64,000 bases of DNA from Phalacrocorax aristotelis (lineage: Eukaryota; Chordata; Aves; Suliformes; Phalacrocoracidae). The position numbers were made by a program, and so were the translations under genes. Below are positions 34,640-49,600 of this stretch, piece by piece (the stretch's first letter is position 1; every line of letters starts with the position of its first letter). The notes beneath the pieces were generated by a model. It had not been told where the DNA came from and made no database searches. It worked only from the letters and a program-made list of their open reading frames with translations. Location of the stretch: NCBI RefSeq assembly GCF_949628215.1, contig NC_134276.1, positions 64,214,733-64,278,732 of the forward strand, written 5' to 3'.

Positions 34640-37600
34640 CTGCAAGACAGGGGTAAAGAAGTAACGAGAGAGGAAATAAACAGGAAGAGATTTCAATAAA
34701 CATCAGTGAGGTTGGTCTGTGATTAATAACTGGGGTAAAAAAAAAAGACCATTTTTCAGCTTGGAATTTAACAAATTCCTTGAAAGTTTTTTTTTCTAAA
34801 TAGAAATTAAAGTAAGATATCTCAAAAGAAAAAAAAAACAATTTGCTTTCAGAATAGTGGAAGTGGTGAATGGAAGGGGAAGACAAGGGCTCACACTTGC
34901 GTCCTTGGAGGTAGTCTGGGTACGGGTGACTGGAGTCATATGCCCAGAGCTGGCAGGCTTAGCAAAAAGATTAGAATCTCTGAAGGCAGCTGTGCTTGTG
35001 AAATCACAGTCAGTCGATACTAACAACCAGTCAAAGGAATTGACAAGCTTTATATGATGCCAGAAATGGCACAAATTATTGGTTTCAAACAGAATAACTT
35101 CAGCATTATACTACTGAAAAAGTGAGGAAAAAAAATAATATTCTGACTTTTGTATGGCATCTCTCATGAATGCATTTCCATGTTACATCTTCGTGGTCAC
35201 AGCAATTACTTTTAAAAGATTAAAAATTTAAGGAATGATAAAAAGTATTAAATGTGCCATCTTTATTCCATGTTTTCTCTGTATTTACCTTTTTTGTGCA
35301 TAATTAGTTCCGTACACTAAATGGATTCCCTTCAGCACTTTCCTCCTTTGCATCCTAGGAGGAAGAAGCCCTCCTTTGCAACCCTAGGAGGAAGAAGTCA
35401 GACAGGGGAGCCAGGAGACCCGCATGGATGACCAAACAGCCTCTAGAGGAACTCAAATGGCATAAGGAGGTTCACAGTGTGTGGAGAAAGGGACTGGCCA
35501 CTTGGGAGGAATACAGGAATGTTGTCAGGGTGTGCAGAGATGCGACGAGGAAGGCCAAGGCCCACTTGGAATTAAATCTGGCAATGCATGTCAAAGATAA
35601 GAAGAAGGGCTTCTTTAAATACATCAGCAGTAAAAGGAAGACTGTGGGGATACAGTGGGCCCACTGCTGAACAAGGAAGGGGCCCTGGTGACACAGGATG
35701 CAGAGAAGGCGGAGTTACTGAATGCCTTCTTTGCCTCAGTCTTTACTGCTAAGGCTGGCCCTCAGGCATCTCAGCCCCCAGAGAAGAGAGGACAAATTGG
35801 GACAAAGGAAGACTTACCACCAGTTGAGAAGGATTGGGTCAGAGATCACCTATGCAAACTGGATCCTTGCCAACCCATGGGCCCCAATGGGATGTACCCG
35901 CGAGTGCTGAGGGAGCTGGTGGATGTTCCTGCTGAGCCGCTCTCTATCATCTTCGAAAGGTCGTGGAGGACAGGAGAGGTGCCTGAGGACTGGAGGAAAG
36001 CAAATGTTCGATCTTCAAAAAGGGCAAAAAGGAGACTCTGGGAAACTATAGGCCTGTCAGCCTCACCTCCATCCCTGGAAAGGTGATGGAGCAGTTCATT
36101 CTGCAAGTCATCTCCAGGCATGTAGAGGACAAGAATGTTATCTGAAACAGTCAACATGGATTCACCAAGGGAAGATCATGTGTGACCAACCTGATAGCCT
36201 TCTATGATGGCGTGACTGGCTGGGTCGACGAAGGGAGAGCAGTGGGTGTCGTCTATCTTGACTTCAGTAAGGCATTTGACACTGTCTCCCATAGCCTCCT
36301 CACAGGCAAGCTAAGGAAGTGTGGGTTGGATGAGTGGACAGTGAGGTGGATACAAACTGGCTCAACAACAGAACTCAGAGGGTCATGACCAATGGAGCAG
36401 AGTCTGGATGGAGGCCTGTCACTAGTGGTGTTCCCCAGGGGTCTGTGCTGGGTCCAGTCCTGTTTAATATATTCATCAGTGACCTGGATGATGGGATAGA
36501 GTGTAACCTCAGCAAGTTCCCTGATGACACCAAGCTGGGAGGAGTGGCTGATACACCAGAAGGCTGTGCTGCCATCCAGCGAGACCTGGACAGGCTGGAG
36601 AGATGGGCCGAGGGGAACCTCATGAAATTCAACAGAAGAAAGTGCAAGATCCTGCACCTGGGGAGGAACAACCCCAGGCACCAGTACAGGCTGGGGGCTG
36701 AACTACTGGAAAGCGGCTCTGCTGAGGACCTGGGAGTGCTGGTAGACAACAATTCGACCATGAGCCAACAATGTGCCCTTGCAGCCAAGAAGACCAACAC
36801 TATCCTGGGCTGCATTAAAAGGAGTGTGGCCAGCAGGTCGAGAGAGGTTATCGTCCCCCTCTACTCTGCCCTAGTGAGGCCATATTTGGAGTACTGTGTC
36901 CAGTTTTGGGTCCCCCAGTTTAAGAAGGACAGGGAACTGCTTGAGCGAGACCAGCGGAGAGCTATGATGATGATCAGAGGAGAGAAGCATCTCTCTTATG
37001 AAGCTGAGAAGCTTGGGTGTGTTCAGCCTGGAGAAGAGAAGACTGAGGGGGGATCTTATCAGTGTCTAAAGGGTGGGTGTCAGGATGACGGGACCAGACT
37101 CTTTTCTGTGGTTCCCAATGACAGGCCAAGGGGCAATGGGCACAAGTTGGAACACAGGAAGTTCCACCTCAATATGAGAAAAAACTTCTTTCCTGTGAGG
37201 GTACCAGAGCAGTGGCACAGGCTGCCCAGGGAGGCTGTGGAGTCTCCTTCCCTGGAGACATTCAAAACCCACCTGGACGCGTTCCTGTGCCCCCTGCTCA
37301 AGCAGGGGGTTGGACGAGATGCTTTTCAGAGATCTCTTCCAACCCCTACCATTCTGTGATTCTGTGATCCTAAGAAACTGATTGCAACGTGGCCTCAATC
37401 ACTCAATCACAAAAACTATTGTTCTGATGTAACCATGGTTTGCTGAAGCTGGATGACCTCGATGGGGAGACATAGGAGGAAAGAGGGCTGTGGAGTGGCA
37501 CAGAAAATATGTGGCTCCAATCACAGAGACAAAAGCTCTGAAAATCAGACCCTTCAGAATTATTAATTAAACCAGCTGTTTGTGCAGTAGGTGGCAGCAG

Positions 37601-40600
37601 AAAACTAGTCAGCCTGGTTTTGGTTCCACTCCAGTAGCATTGTTTAGGATGTGTTTGCTCATTAGGCTAATTCAGCACTTGGCTTCACCTTGCAGCCTTA
37701 TTAACTTTAATGGTGCTCTGCATAACTGCAGCAGGAATGAATTCAGGCTACTGTGTTCATTAAAGCACCTTAAAAGGCAACTAAACCAGAATCTCTGCTT
37801 GATTGCCCACAGGGGGGATCTGCTACTTCTACCTTCACTGTCTGAAGTCAGGTGTCCCACCTAAGCTAAGGAAAGGAGCTTCCTACAACCAAATGGCCAC
37901 TCATTTTTCTTAATATGTGATGATTCTCTTCTGCCCGCATTGTCTAAGAGTCATTGGCACATATGGCTACATCTACACTACTAACTAAAGAGGACCAGGA
38001 GCAGGACTCTCTGTCCTCTATGGTAAGTGGCATGGTAAGGTCCACATTCCGACATCTACCTCTTCGTTTGCAGAGTAGGGTGGGCACACTGTGGCGAATG
38101 GTCCCAGGCACAGGTGGTCCTCTGAACCGTGGCCAGAAGACCTGCTGGGGATTTAACTGTGTCAGGGAGCCGGGTAACAACTGCGTGTTGGGGACTGTTG
38201 TTCAGTTTACTACATAGATGTAGAGTAGCTTAAAGTGGTCTACAAAGGTAACTGATTTTTAGAGGGAGAAAATTAGGCCTGGTCAGCCCCCTCCCACACT
38301 GACACCACCTTATTTCATTTGCACTGGATCATGGTGGCTGTCCCTGGGAATTTTTGTGTGGTTAGGAGACAAGTGGCAGCAGAGACAAGACTACTTCCCA
38401 CACCTCCTCATTGCCACTGCTATTTGTATCCAAAACACACGGTTTTCAGTTGCCTATTCACAAAGTTACTTATTTACTTAGTTTTTCTACTCATTACTTA
38501 GCCTGAACTTTAGGAAAGAAAAGACTTGGAGGATTTGACATGAATTTTGCAGTTCTACTTGAATAACATCTGTGGGCTGATCAGTTCAAAACTGTTAGTA
38601 AACCTGAGTAGGTAGTAAATAAAAAAATACACAGTAGAAACAGATATCGCTTGCAGGGCTCCTGGGTTCCAAATAAAGTAAAAGTGCTCTGTTCTGATAT
38701 AATGGCATTATTGCAACAATGGACTTCAAAATTTAAATCACTAAAATGAAAAAATAACACAGGTATCCTTAACATTGTCACGTGAAATCTAGATTAAACG
38801 TGTCAGTTTAGGAACATCATCAATGAGTCAGATAAAACTGTGAAAAACACTGTAACATGGCAGTTGTCTGGGGAACAATATGAGAAAACAGGAAACACGT
38901 AGGGAGGAATGTACCTGCCATTTCAGATCATTTAAGTGACAGGGTTTTATTGCCTGCACTTCCTTTTCAATTCTGACCAAAGGTACCACATTCAGAAGTG
39001 CAGGAATAACTAACAAAGCAAACAAAAACCCCTGATTCTGCAGTACTTGAATTATAATCAGAAATGCTGGAAAACCTTTGACAGAATTTGCTCATATAAA
39101 ATTTCCACCAGTTTTAAAGGAAGACTTAGGTCAGCATAGGTGTGTATGCGGTTTTGTATGAACTTCTGAAACCGGTCTCTTACTGCACCACCCTAAGCTG
39201 TGAGCATTACTGCTCCCGATTCCCACTCTGATACTAAGATACAGCCAGGGAGGAGAGAGTGCGCTTGAAAACTTTCGAGAGACCAGAATAATTTCTTTCT
39301 TCTCAGTTTGCAGAGTACGTAAGCGAGATGCTGGGCCTTGCTCCATGACTGAGTTTCTAGGTTTGAAATAAATATGTGCAGGCAAGACTGCTAAATATGA
39401 AATAGTGTGGTTTGTGTCATCAGCAGTGATACCTGTAGCTGAACAACCCTGTTTGATACTTGGAAATTATATTTCTAAAGCAAACTAAACTGGCAAGTGA
39501 ATTTCTAAACAATATTTTATTACAAATAGGATGTTCAAGTCTATAACTGTGCTGCAATAGCCCATTGCACTTATAACACATTGAATTATAATGTAAAAAT
39601 TAAAGAATATTAGCTTGAACAGAATGCCTGTGGTGGTGCTAAATTGAGGAAATCAAGAACTTTCAAGGCATTCCACTTTAAAAGACAAGGACTTATCTTC
39701 ATTCCAGATCATTTGGCTTAAAAATGTGATTTATATCACAACAAAACTATTGGATATTGACATTCCTGGCTGCTAATATACACAAAATTATAAAATTTCA
39801 TTTGATATATTCATTATTGTATTTTAATTCACCAAATTAGCCATCAGCATCCCATAAGCCATTGGCTTGACTGATGAAGGATCCTTAGTTTTTAACAAGC
39901 CTATAAACTATACTTAGGCTTCCTAGACATCTCCTCACTTGCCTTGTCAGTGCATAACGCATTTTTGTATCCTGAACAGCAGGAGCAAAATGCAGTCAGA
40001 AGGAAGCGAATTACGGAAAGCCCACCTACTGGCTATTTAAGAGCATAACATAATGTTATTTTATTCTGTAACTTCCATACAAATTTTACATAAAGTCAGC
40101 TTTTGGTGTTAAGCACACAGGAGGGATGGTGGCTTGTTATAAACTAAAAGTAAAGTTCAAAAGAGAAAAGTAATTGAAAATAAATGATAATAAACTCTTC
40201 CATAATTTGGCCAAATGCTTTGCTGTTGTAAAACACTTAATTTCAGTGAGTAAACACTTGATGAAGTGTGAAGTGACTGAAGACAAAAAAAAGTGGAAAG
40301 ACTGATCTGGGTCATCCTGAGAGCTTTAAATTGATTTTTTTGTTTGTTTATTAACCAATTCAGTAGCAAAGACTTAATATGGTGTTTAGCGGAACAGATA
40401 GTAGCAGACAAAGACCACAGTCACAAAGAAAACTGAAACAGGCAACATGAAAGTGAAATAGTAGTAAGTTGTTTATTACATTTGAAGATGAAAACCAGCT
40501 TCACAGAGTTTAAATGGGTCTTCCTGAATTTTCTGCAAAATAAAGTGCTTTAACATTGCTGGAAGTGCAATTTGAAAGCTTCTTTAAAACATGATGATGT

Positions 40601-43600
40601 CTCTGTTTCTACCATGGAAGCACAAAGTTAAGGCACAGAAGGGTTGCCACTGGGTTTGCAGAGGGTTCCCTTCCATGAACAGCATGTAATGATGTTACAC
40701 TAAAGACCCTGTCTCAAATCTGTGTTAAATCTGCGTTCTGTAGGTGTAAGGTTTTTAACGCAATGCAGAGGTCAAGGCAGAAAATTAGAAACTTGTTTCA
40801 TTTATAATTTAGGATTAATTAAGTACTTTTACAAGAAATAACTACCTGCAATTTGTAAAGAATGTAGGAGTGACAGAAGTGTAAGTGGAGCTTTGGGTAG
40901 CTAACCTAACACATTACAGGGCACCGTCTGCTCCTTTGCCATTGCAGAAGGTGCTTCAGCGTTCCACCGCCTGTTCTATCTCCTGTACATTCATACGGCA
41001 TGCCCAGCCTCTGCAAAGCGAACGCTCTACTTGCAGTTGTACAGTCCTGGAATATTCTGCCGCTGATATTTATGTGTAGTATTTTATGTAATGGGCGATT
41101 CGTTTTACAAGACTGAAAGAGGATTATTTTTTTCACGTTGTCTGCTTTGCTGCCTGGGGAGAGGCATGAGGCTGCATGAAGCAAAGGGGGCCAGCAAAGC
41201 AGGGATTTGATGTGTCAGAGAGGCCCAAACAATGAGAGACAGAAATCAAACTCATGTACCGCGAAGCAAGTTTGGCAATGCCAGATCCCCACTTTCACTG
41301 GATCATGTCACAGGAGCAGAGGAATTCTACCACTAAACGGAGCAGTAAATTCCTTAGCGCCCTATACCTTCTAATTTAAGTTGCAAAACAATGGATTTCC
41401 TTAGATTAAAGGATAAACTTCAAAAAGATATTTTCAACACTTCATTTTCCCTGCAAAGGACTGGTCTGGACCTAAGTTAACTCCAGGATTCATACTGGGA
41501 CAGCAGTATTCTTCCAGATCTGTAAGGAAATACCTTGGAGGTGGGTATTTGCTGTTTGTGAGTCAGTGCTGTTGGTTTTTTGGGCAACTCTCCAAAGCAG
41601 CCCCAAGAGGAAATTTCAAGATTCGCTAAATCTGTTTCTCACGTGAACAACACCTTACAAAAGAATCTTGCTGCTAGGGAAGAACATTTCACATTTGATA
41701 GATCATTTTGTTGAACTCTATTTTGAATTTTTTCTTATATTTTAACCAGTTGTTGGAAACTTCTCTTTGACTTGCTCTTGGTCTTAAAGCTTGCCTTCGA
41801 CTAAGCAGTCTTAAGGTGACCTGATACACACCAAGCGGTGCATGCCACAGAGAGATGGGACAATTCCATACCTACAGTGTCTTTAAGCACAGAAAACAGA
41901 AAAAGTAAATATTAGGTGATGATGGTACAAAGGGGAGAATTTGTCTTCATCTGGCACAGCCTGTGCTGTTTCTGCAAACAGCAGGTAGCTCAGCTCTCTG
42001 AGAACAGCCACGCTCCTGACAGGAGTGCTGACTTTTTACTGGCTTGACTTTTGTGCACAGTAGATCTGCAGCTACAGACCCTTTCCCTGTGATCGCAGGA
42101 GCACGCACTGCCAAATCGCTGCTGTTTATTCCCAAAGAAAAGGGTGGAGTCTCTGCTTCCATATATCTAATTGCTACCATCACCACTATCAGTGATGTGG
42201 AGACAGGAGACTCCAACCATATCTGGCTAAGGAAACAATATAGAAATGAGCTGGCCCTGAAGGGCTTCTACTCTAAATACATCACTAGAGACAAGCAGCT
42301 AACGAAAGAAAACCAGTGAAAACAAATCAACAGAAACCAGATGGAAGTTATATGAGGGAGAGAGAACAGGGCAAGAGCTATGAGCAGCATCCTATACAAC
42401 AAGCACAACTGCTCATGGGTGAATGTCTGATTTTTAAAGATTCTGATCTCAGTGATGTGAATTATCAATGCTTTGAGAAAGCTTGTTGTAAGGGACTTTG
42501 GTACAGAACTGTAAAATTCCTGGATCCCCGGCAGGCTTAAGCATGAACTAAATAGTGCTGTAAGACTCTGCCCTGCCAGAAACTATGAGCCTCTCCTGAA
42601 CACACGAATGGGCTGAGAATTGAAGTAGCCCTTTAAGGTCAGAAAGCAGAGTCTGGTAGTTCAGCAAGGGTTTCAAGTCCATAGCTTTGGACTTAGGCAG
42701 CTGAGTTCCAACTCAGACAACTTCAGGTGCCTTCATCTCTTTTCATTATCCTCTCTTGGGAAAATGTGGGAGGCAAAAATGACGAGGCTAAGGAAAACAG
42801 TATCATTAAGGGTTACGCTGCATGCAGAGTTCATTAGCAACAGTATGTGTCCAATAAAAGGGTAATTCATGAATCATTATTAATGGCCACTAAACTCATG
42901 GGAAGTACCTTTTTGTAATTACTCTTTGGCAGAAAAAAAAAGAGCTGAAAAACATTGCTAATGGAAAACAAACTTTATCTCCACAAAATAAACAAGCAAC
43001 AAAGCTTGATGAAGATGACAGGATTAACATGAATAAGGGTACATTTTCTGATATTCTTCCCAGTCCTTTTGAAAAGATTGTGGGTAGCTCGATGTACGGA
43101 AAATAAACGACCTCCAAAAAGAAATTACCAATTTTTAAAATAACACACTCAACCTTTTCAGGAAAAATTCAGGTGAGAGTTACACAGACTGCCATCACTT
43201 GGTTCTTCTCTGGCAGTTAAGAGTTAAGCTAGACATATTTTCAGAATTGCACATGACAAGTAAAACACTGGTACGGTACTAATTCTCACTGCTCCGTACC
43301 ATGCCACAACGTGCCCATCAAAAGAGTAGCCTCTTCTCATGGTAAAATCTTTACAATAATATTCAAGCATAATTATGTTTATAAATTATACTAAAAAATT
43401 ACTTACACTATACACTATTATTATAAGTAAAAGTAAAGTAGACTAAAAATAAATATAGATTTAAGAGTTTTATTCTATAATCACATCATGTTTCTCTTGC
43501 TAAGGATGACAACAGAAGGCAAAAGCGTACTCTCGGTGTGCAACTCCAAGAGTGCTCCTATGCCAAAATGGGTTCCCTTGCAGATATCAAGGGAACTTCA

Positions 43601-46600
43601 CCTTGAGGTTAGTGCATACCCACAGGGATAATCTACTTTCACTGGGTTTACTACTCATAAAAACCAGCAAAACTAGCACCTTTCTGATTTGGTGCGGCTA
43701 TTTTCCCGTGTAGCACACCGACACTCCTCACTGTAAGGGCTCTGACACGGACAGCGTCTCAAGCCGACCATCCCAATGTTACAACAGCAGCAAACATGGC
43801 ACAAGGATTCTAGGAACTGTTTAGCCTCAGCCAAAACCACTACCAAAACCAGTGAGCCCTGCCAGGCCTGCTCTGGCAACTCATCTTGCTTGGCTTTGGA
43901 ATGGCTTCAGGTTAAAATAGCTCCTCAACATCACCACCACCCTCCCTGGTGTAATTCTGACCTGAGAGTGTTTCTCCAGCCCAGCTGACCATGCCACCAC
44001 CTGAATGGTTGCGGTGACACCAAGGATGGTGTAGAAATGAGGAAATGAGCAGCCAAAGGTCGGAGGGCAGAAGCATTCCTAGACAGCTTGTTCCAGGGTA
44101 ACGTTCTCATGGATTTATGAGTCCTTTTCACTTGTCATCCAATGCTTCCTTCCTCCTGAGCGCCCATACAAAATGGCCTTTCTAGCTACAGAGAGCTTCT
44201 CTGAGCTCCTCCATCTTCATTCAGCCTGTGATTCCACATTAGAGGGAAGTGTATTTTTTTGCTTTTAAAATGTGTGACTAGGAGCACTCATTGCACTATA
44301 CAGGCATGCACAGAATTGCATCCACCACTCAGCTTTATAACTGGAGAGATGCTAAAATTACAGACCACAGGCCAAACATGTACTGAGTTGCCTCCTCAGG
44401 AATGAAGAGTACGCTTGATAAGAGAGCTTGGAGGAAACAAAGTAAAACACAAATCTTGGAGTATTTCGGAACTGCAGAATCACAGTTATTTGGTTCTGGT
44501 AGGAAATAAAACTGAGATCTTGAAAACTTCTCCACGAACCCCTCTTCAAGTGAAAAATCAAAGGAAAACTGGCTGGATGCTACACCACATGCCCTCAGGG
44601 CCAGAAAGATAGCCCTGCTCCATGCTGTGTATTAGCATCGATGTAACCAATGAATCCTCCCTCATAGTGGTGGAAGAACCTTCTCTTGCTGATAGCTAAT
44701 GTTGTTTTACAGCTGAAATAGCAAGAAAGCAGAAATCCAGTTCAACCACAGACACAAGTTCATGCACACACACACAATCACGTGACAGCGAAGGGGTAAG
44801 CAAGTAACCTGAGTTACATCAAGGATATTTTTCATATTATTATTATTGTCAGAAAACCAATGGACATTTCCTGTATCACCTTTACTTTCCAGACATTCAT
44901 TATTTAGATTCCTCCAATAGACAAGTATAATGAGAATACCCCATTTCTGATACCGCTTTATGAACTTCTAAGAGACCTCAATTCCCTCCTGTTTTCTCAT
45001 TTAGTGCTAGCAGAAGAAAGCTTTTACAAAGAACAGATTCTAGGTGTTTCTGTAAGTTGCAGCTGTACTTATCTCCTATTCCAAATTACCAGGTGCTTTC
45101 CTTTCAGCTTCCATTTTCACAAGTGACCTTTAGATCTAATTAATTATCTACATAAAGGATACTTTAGGACAGCATATCTACGGGCTGCCTTGATGTGATA
45201 TGCGAATGCCTTGCCAAGTGCTGATGCCATCAACAGAGCACCCTCTTGTCACATTCTCCGTCAGGTCACTGGTTTATAACAAGCTGTGGTGGGCTGGACT
45301 GGGCTGGGATCAAGACAGTGGGGCTTAACACATGCCTTGACATTCTGATATAAAATCATCAGTGTTCCCTGATATCAAAGCCATTTATTATTAAGTACAA
45401 TGCTCTTTGTGCACTACTACACAATACTTAACGTGGCAGTTAGCATTTTTCTTGAAGTGTAAATAAATATTATTTTCTGTTTCTTCTCTGTCTACATTTA
45501 CAGACAACTTCACAGATATATTAATCAATTAACTGTGTCCCAAGTTCCTACTTTGAAGAAAATGCTGAAAATAGTGCATTAGGATATTTCTTAGGTTTAG
45601 CAAAGTTATTACACCTAAAAAAGAGTTAATATTTACAAGAGGATAATATGAATACACAGTAATGATTTACTAATATTTCTTGTACCTCTGCTTAAATGTC
45701 ACTGCTCACTGGATAAATAACTATGCCGTTCTGATTATGTTATAAAAAGGTTACCATTTGCTTCAACAAATCAACAATCAGTTCCACACATAATTAATTT
45801 ATACATTTATAATTTAGAAACTTATAAGCTATGTTTTTTCATAAACTACACATTTAAAAGAAACATTTAATTACATTATTCAGATGTATTTGAAGACAAC
45901 ATACTGAACATACTCACAGGAGTCTCTATCCACATAAAAAAAATGCAATAAAAATGGATATACATGATTGTATTTATGTGCTCATTTTAAGTATTTTAAC
46001 TCTAAAACAGCATTATCAGCTGCTTTTGAGTATCATATCCTCTCCATTTCACAGTATTCATTTTCCTTATAATTAGGGGTAGTTCAAGAACAATTATACG
46101 ATTTATCAAATAGATCAGCCTTTATTCCTGGTCAAATCAAAATCACCTTTATCCCCCACCCCCTCCCCCCCAAAGTTCCGCAAACCCTTGCCAATATTTC
46201 AGCCAACAGCAATTGTCAAAGCGACAAGATTGAGCAACGAATTTCTCTGAGCAACTACACCAAATCCACCAGATTGCTTTCAGCTAGGATGAAGGAAGGG
46301 AAGGGATTAACAGATTTGGGGATCAAAAGTTCCAAGTGAACTCAATGTTTCACCATTATAAAACCAGCATATTCAGATGAAACTCTCTTTCACTGGAGAT
46401 TTCTAATACATTTATTCACAGTCCTGAAGTTATTTATCACTGCAACAACACTGTGAATAAAGGAACTGGTTGAAGTCCATTTTGAAGTGCCAAATAAGAA
46501 GCCACGCAATACAGGTGCCCCAACTCAGAGGTTCATCATTTAGCTGAGGACTTCCCATTTTTATTGCCATTAGTTACTGTTTCTAATCCTGACCCATGTA

Positions 46601-49600
46601 ATATTTGCAAACATTCTTTACCATTAACTCTTTGATCCTAATTAGATACAGCTAGATGGAGTGGCAACTCCCCAAGAGAATGTATGAACTTGAGATGTAA
46701 TTAAACCTTTTTCAGTTCTATTTCACTCTAATGTATGATACAGAGATCAGTACACAGAACGAAATCAGCTGGAGGAAAACATAAAATGGAAATCTCAACT
46801 GTTGAGTCCTGGGGGAAACAGCTGAAAGGCAGGAGTTACAAGTTAGTTAATAGAAAGATAAATTTTCACCTGAGGATAAAGCACTGGGGACGCTGCTCCT
46901 GGAATAGCACGTGGTAAGCTCTTTCAGCACAGGAAAATATATGTGGGGGAAGTGAGGAACACAGTTTTCCAGAGTTACTTAAATAAAGCTGGGTGACCTG
47001 AAAAATTGTAGAAAATTAACACGATCAACACATTTCAAACTAATTATGCTTCACCCCTTAAGCCTGGGTCTTTTGTAAAGCTCTCTAAGCATTATGAACA
47101 GAATCTCTGTATGCGTACATGTGGTACCATTAAAGCATCTATGAAGATTTTAATTAAAGAAAACAGAGCTGTAAGCATAGAAGATCTAATTAAGATACAA
47201 AATTAAATGTAACTACAGGACTCAGCAATACTGGTTTGTGCATTGAGTCAAACAAAACCTATTCAGTTATTTTTTTATACCTCATGATTATAGTTCCTCA
47301 ATGTCTTGACTTAAAAATCTTACAAACAAAACACAATCATCCCATGAAAATCAAAGCCTTAATTGATAAACGAATTCGTTTATTACATGACAGAGCAGTG
47401 CCCCACAAATACTCCCTCTGCAGTAGAGAGTAACTTGTGATACATGTAGCTGCCAACAAGTACTGTCCTTAAAGCTTAAATATGAGTAGAATCAATTATC
47501 TGCTACTGAAACCTCATTTTTTTATGACGATATCTTGATGTTCTTTCAGCTAATATCAAGCAGATTTCAGAAAAAGTAGAGAGTCTGCCAATATCTACAG
47601 CTCTGTTCTTTCAGAATAAGTAAATATAATAATGAAAATACAGATGTGATTTAGGTAAGATTGTGAGCAGAACACTATACCATTTTACAAATATCCTTAA
47701 ATAAATTAATTTACCTACCTTTCTATATAGCTTTTGAAAGACCTTCTCATGAGTTTAGAAAATTAACACAGGCTGGGGGACAGTTGGAACATGGCACTTC
47801 GCGCCCATCGCCTGCACGGCGTCTGAACTGAGCGGCCTGGTGTGGAGCACAGGCTGCCATTTGGAGCCTTTCTGCACCACTCAAGGTCATCATCTCCATG
47901 AGTGTGTTTTGGGCAAGGGGGTGTGAGCTCAAACAACCAATGCGTCTATTTTTGCAAGTTTGGCAGTGGGAGAAACCACCAAGGTCATCTTATACATCAG
48001 GAACTATTTTTAAGCAATTGAAAGTGCTCCTGCTCATACACAACTTTAGCAAGATGGCTGTTTTACAAGTAAGACACAGAAAAAAATTGTGGTACCTTGG
48101 AAGAAATTAATTTCTTTTCTAAAATTTTAAACCTAATATTCTCTCAATATCAAAAAAAAGTATATACGTTAATTAATTTGAGCGGTTTAGACTTCCAAAG
48201 GAATTATATGAATTCACTGAAAAAGACCTGCACTGTAACGTTCTGAAGAGAGAATGCTTACCATGGTAGAATAAATAGGAAGCTCTTTAAATGGGTTAAC
48301 AAGCAGCAGTTTATCACCAATGTAGGTCTGAAAAAATAAGAAGATATTATTGCTTTATTAATTAAGAAATTAAATCTTTAAGGAGGCTAATGGTTTTCCT
48401 CCAGAAGGGACTTTTGGCAAAGCATCTTAAATCTAGCTATCAACATATTAAACATCATCTGCAAATTCAGAGCTTTTAACTTCATAACTTTAAACTGAGA
48501 TCTACATTTACAATTCAGATAGCATTAATTATTGTTTTTGTAATAAAACTGAGTTCTTCATAATGGAAAATTATGCGTAGAAGAATTGCACTGCATATAT
48601 TATTGGTAGATTACTTGAAAGTTAATTTGAAACTTACTATTTGCTAAACTACAAAAATGTGACATGCCTACCACATAAGCCAGCTTCTCAAGCAATTATT
48701 TTTATGAGATAGATGACAGAATTTACAAATGTTGTATTAATTAGACAGAAGTGATACAGTAAAATACGTTGCTTGTGGGACAAGACAGAGCAATTGATAC
48801 ATATACAAGTATTTACACATGCGTATGTGTATATGAACAGATGTACATGCATACAGAAAAAAAATCCTGGCCGTATTTAAAATAGCAAACCATCCACTGA
48901 ATACAATGGTGCCAAGATATTATTATTTCATATTTAAACACTCCTATGTGAAAGATATACTTAAGTATAAGATTGTAGGTCCCCCTCGCTGCCACACTTC
49001 TCACTCCACATAAGTAGCTGCTGCCATATCATGCGCTCAGAATGCAAAAACGCCGGACCTCTGTCTCTGAAGAGGTCAGACAACAAACCATCATGTGAAC
49101 AGTCCCAGTCATGCTGCCTTTTTCAAAACGAAGTATTTTGGGTGGGTGGGGGGGCAGAAAACGTCACTGTTGGGTTTTCCTTCAGAATGGAACTCTATTA
49201 GGCTTGCCGAAACATGAAACAGGCCGTGTTCAGTGCTGGGGAGGATTTTGGTTTGGAATTGGAGTCAAGGGATTTTCCCTCTAAGTCCGAGAAGCAAATC
49301 ACCCAAAGGTGCAAGGGTTTTCAGCACTGATGCTGACACTCTACCAAAGCACAATGGCTGCCGTTGAGCAGAATATTAATGATCTCTGCCTATAAATTTC
49401 CATTAAGCTGAGAATGCTAGAGCAGGGTATGAGACCCTCACAGGTAAAATCTCCAGTATTTTAAAATAACAGACAACTTTTTAAATATATATAAATACTG
49501 AATATCTGTGGATCCTCCTGAATTCAGTTAAATTTATCTGTGTTTGGCACCTTCAAAAGTGAGAGAAAGCAAAAGAAATACTCATAATAAAATAGAATTT

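Noticed and set aside
36334-37359. 341-codon open frame on the plus strand as a host gene
   Set aside because: It is the C-terminal part of CR1 reverse transcriptase and is covered by the LINE entry.
38828-39025. Minus-strand piece [16 protein letters not shown] with a GTACAT donor as the missing P-loop exon
   Set aside because: Contains no GESGSGK-like motif and does not fit the required phase or sequence.
41947-42319. Open frames on both strands near 42 kb as a possible gene
   Set aside because: No family resemblance, and both strands open in the same stretch, which suggests composition only.
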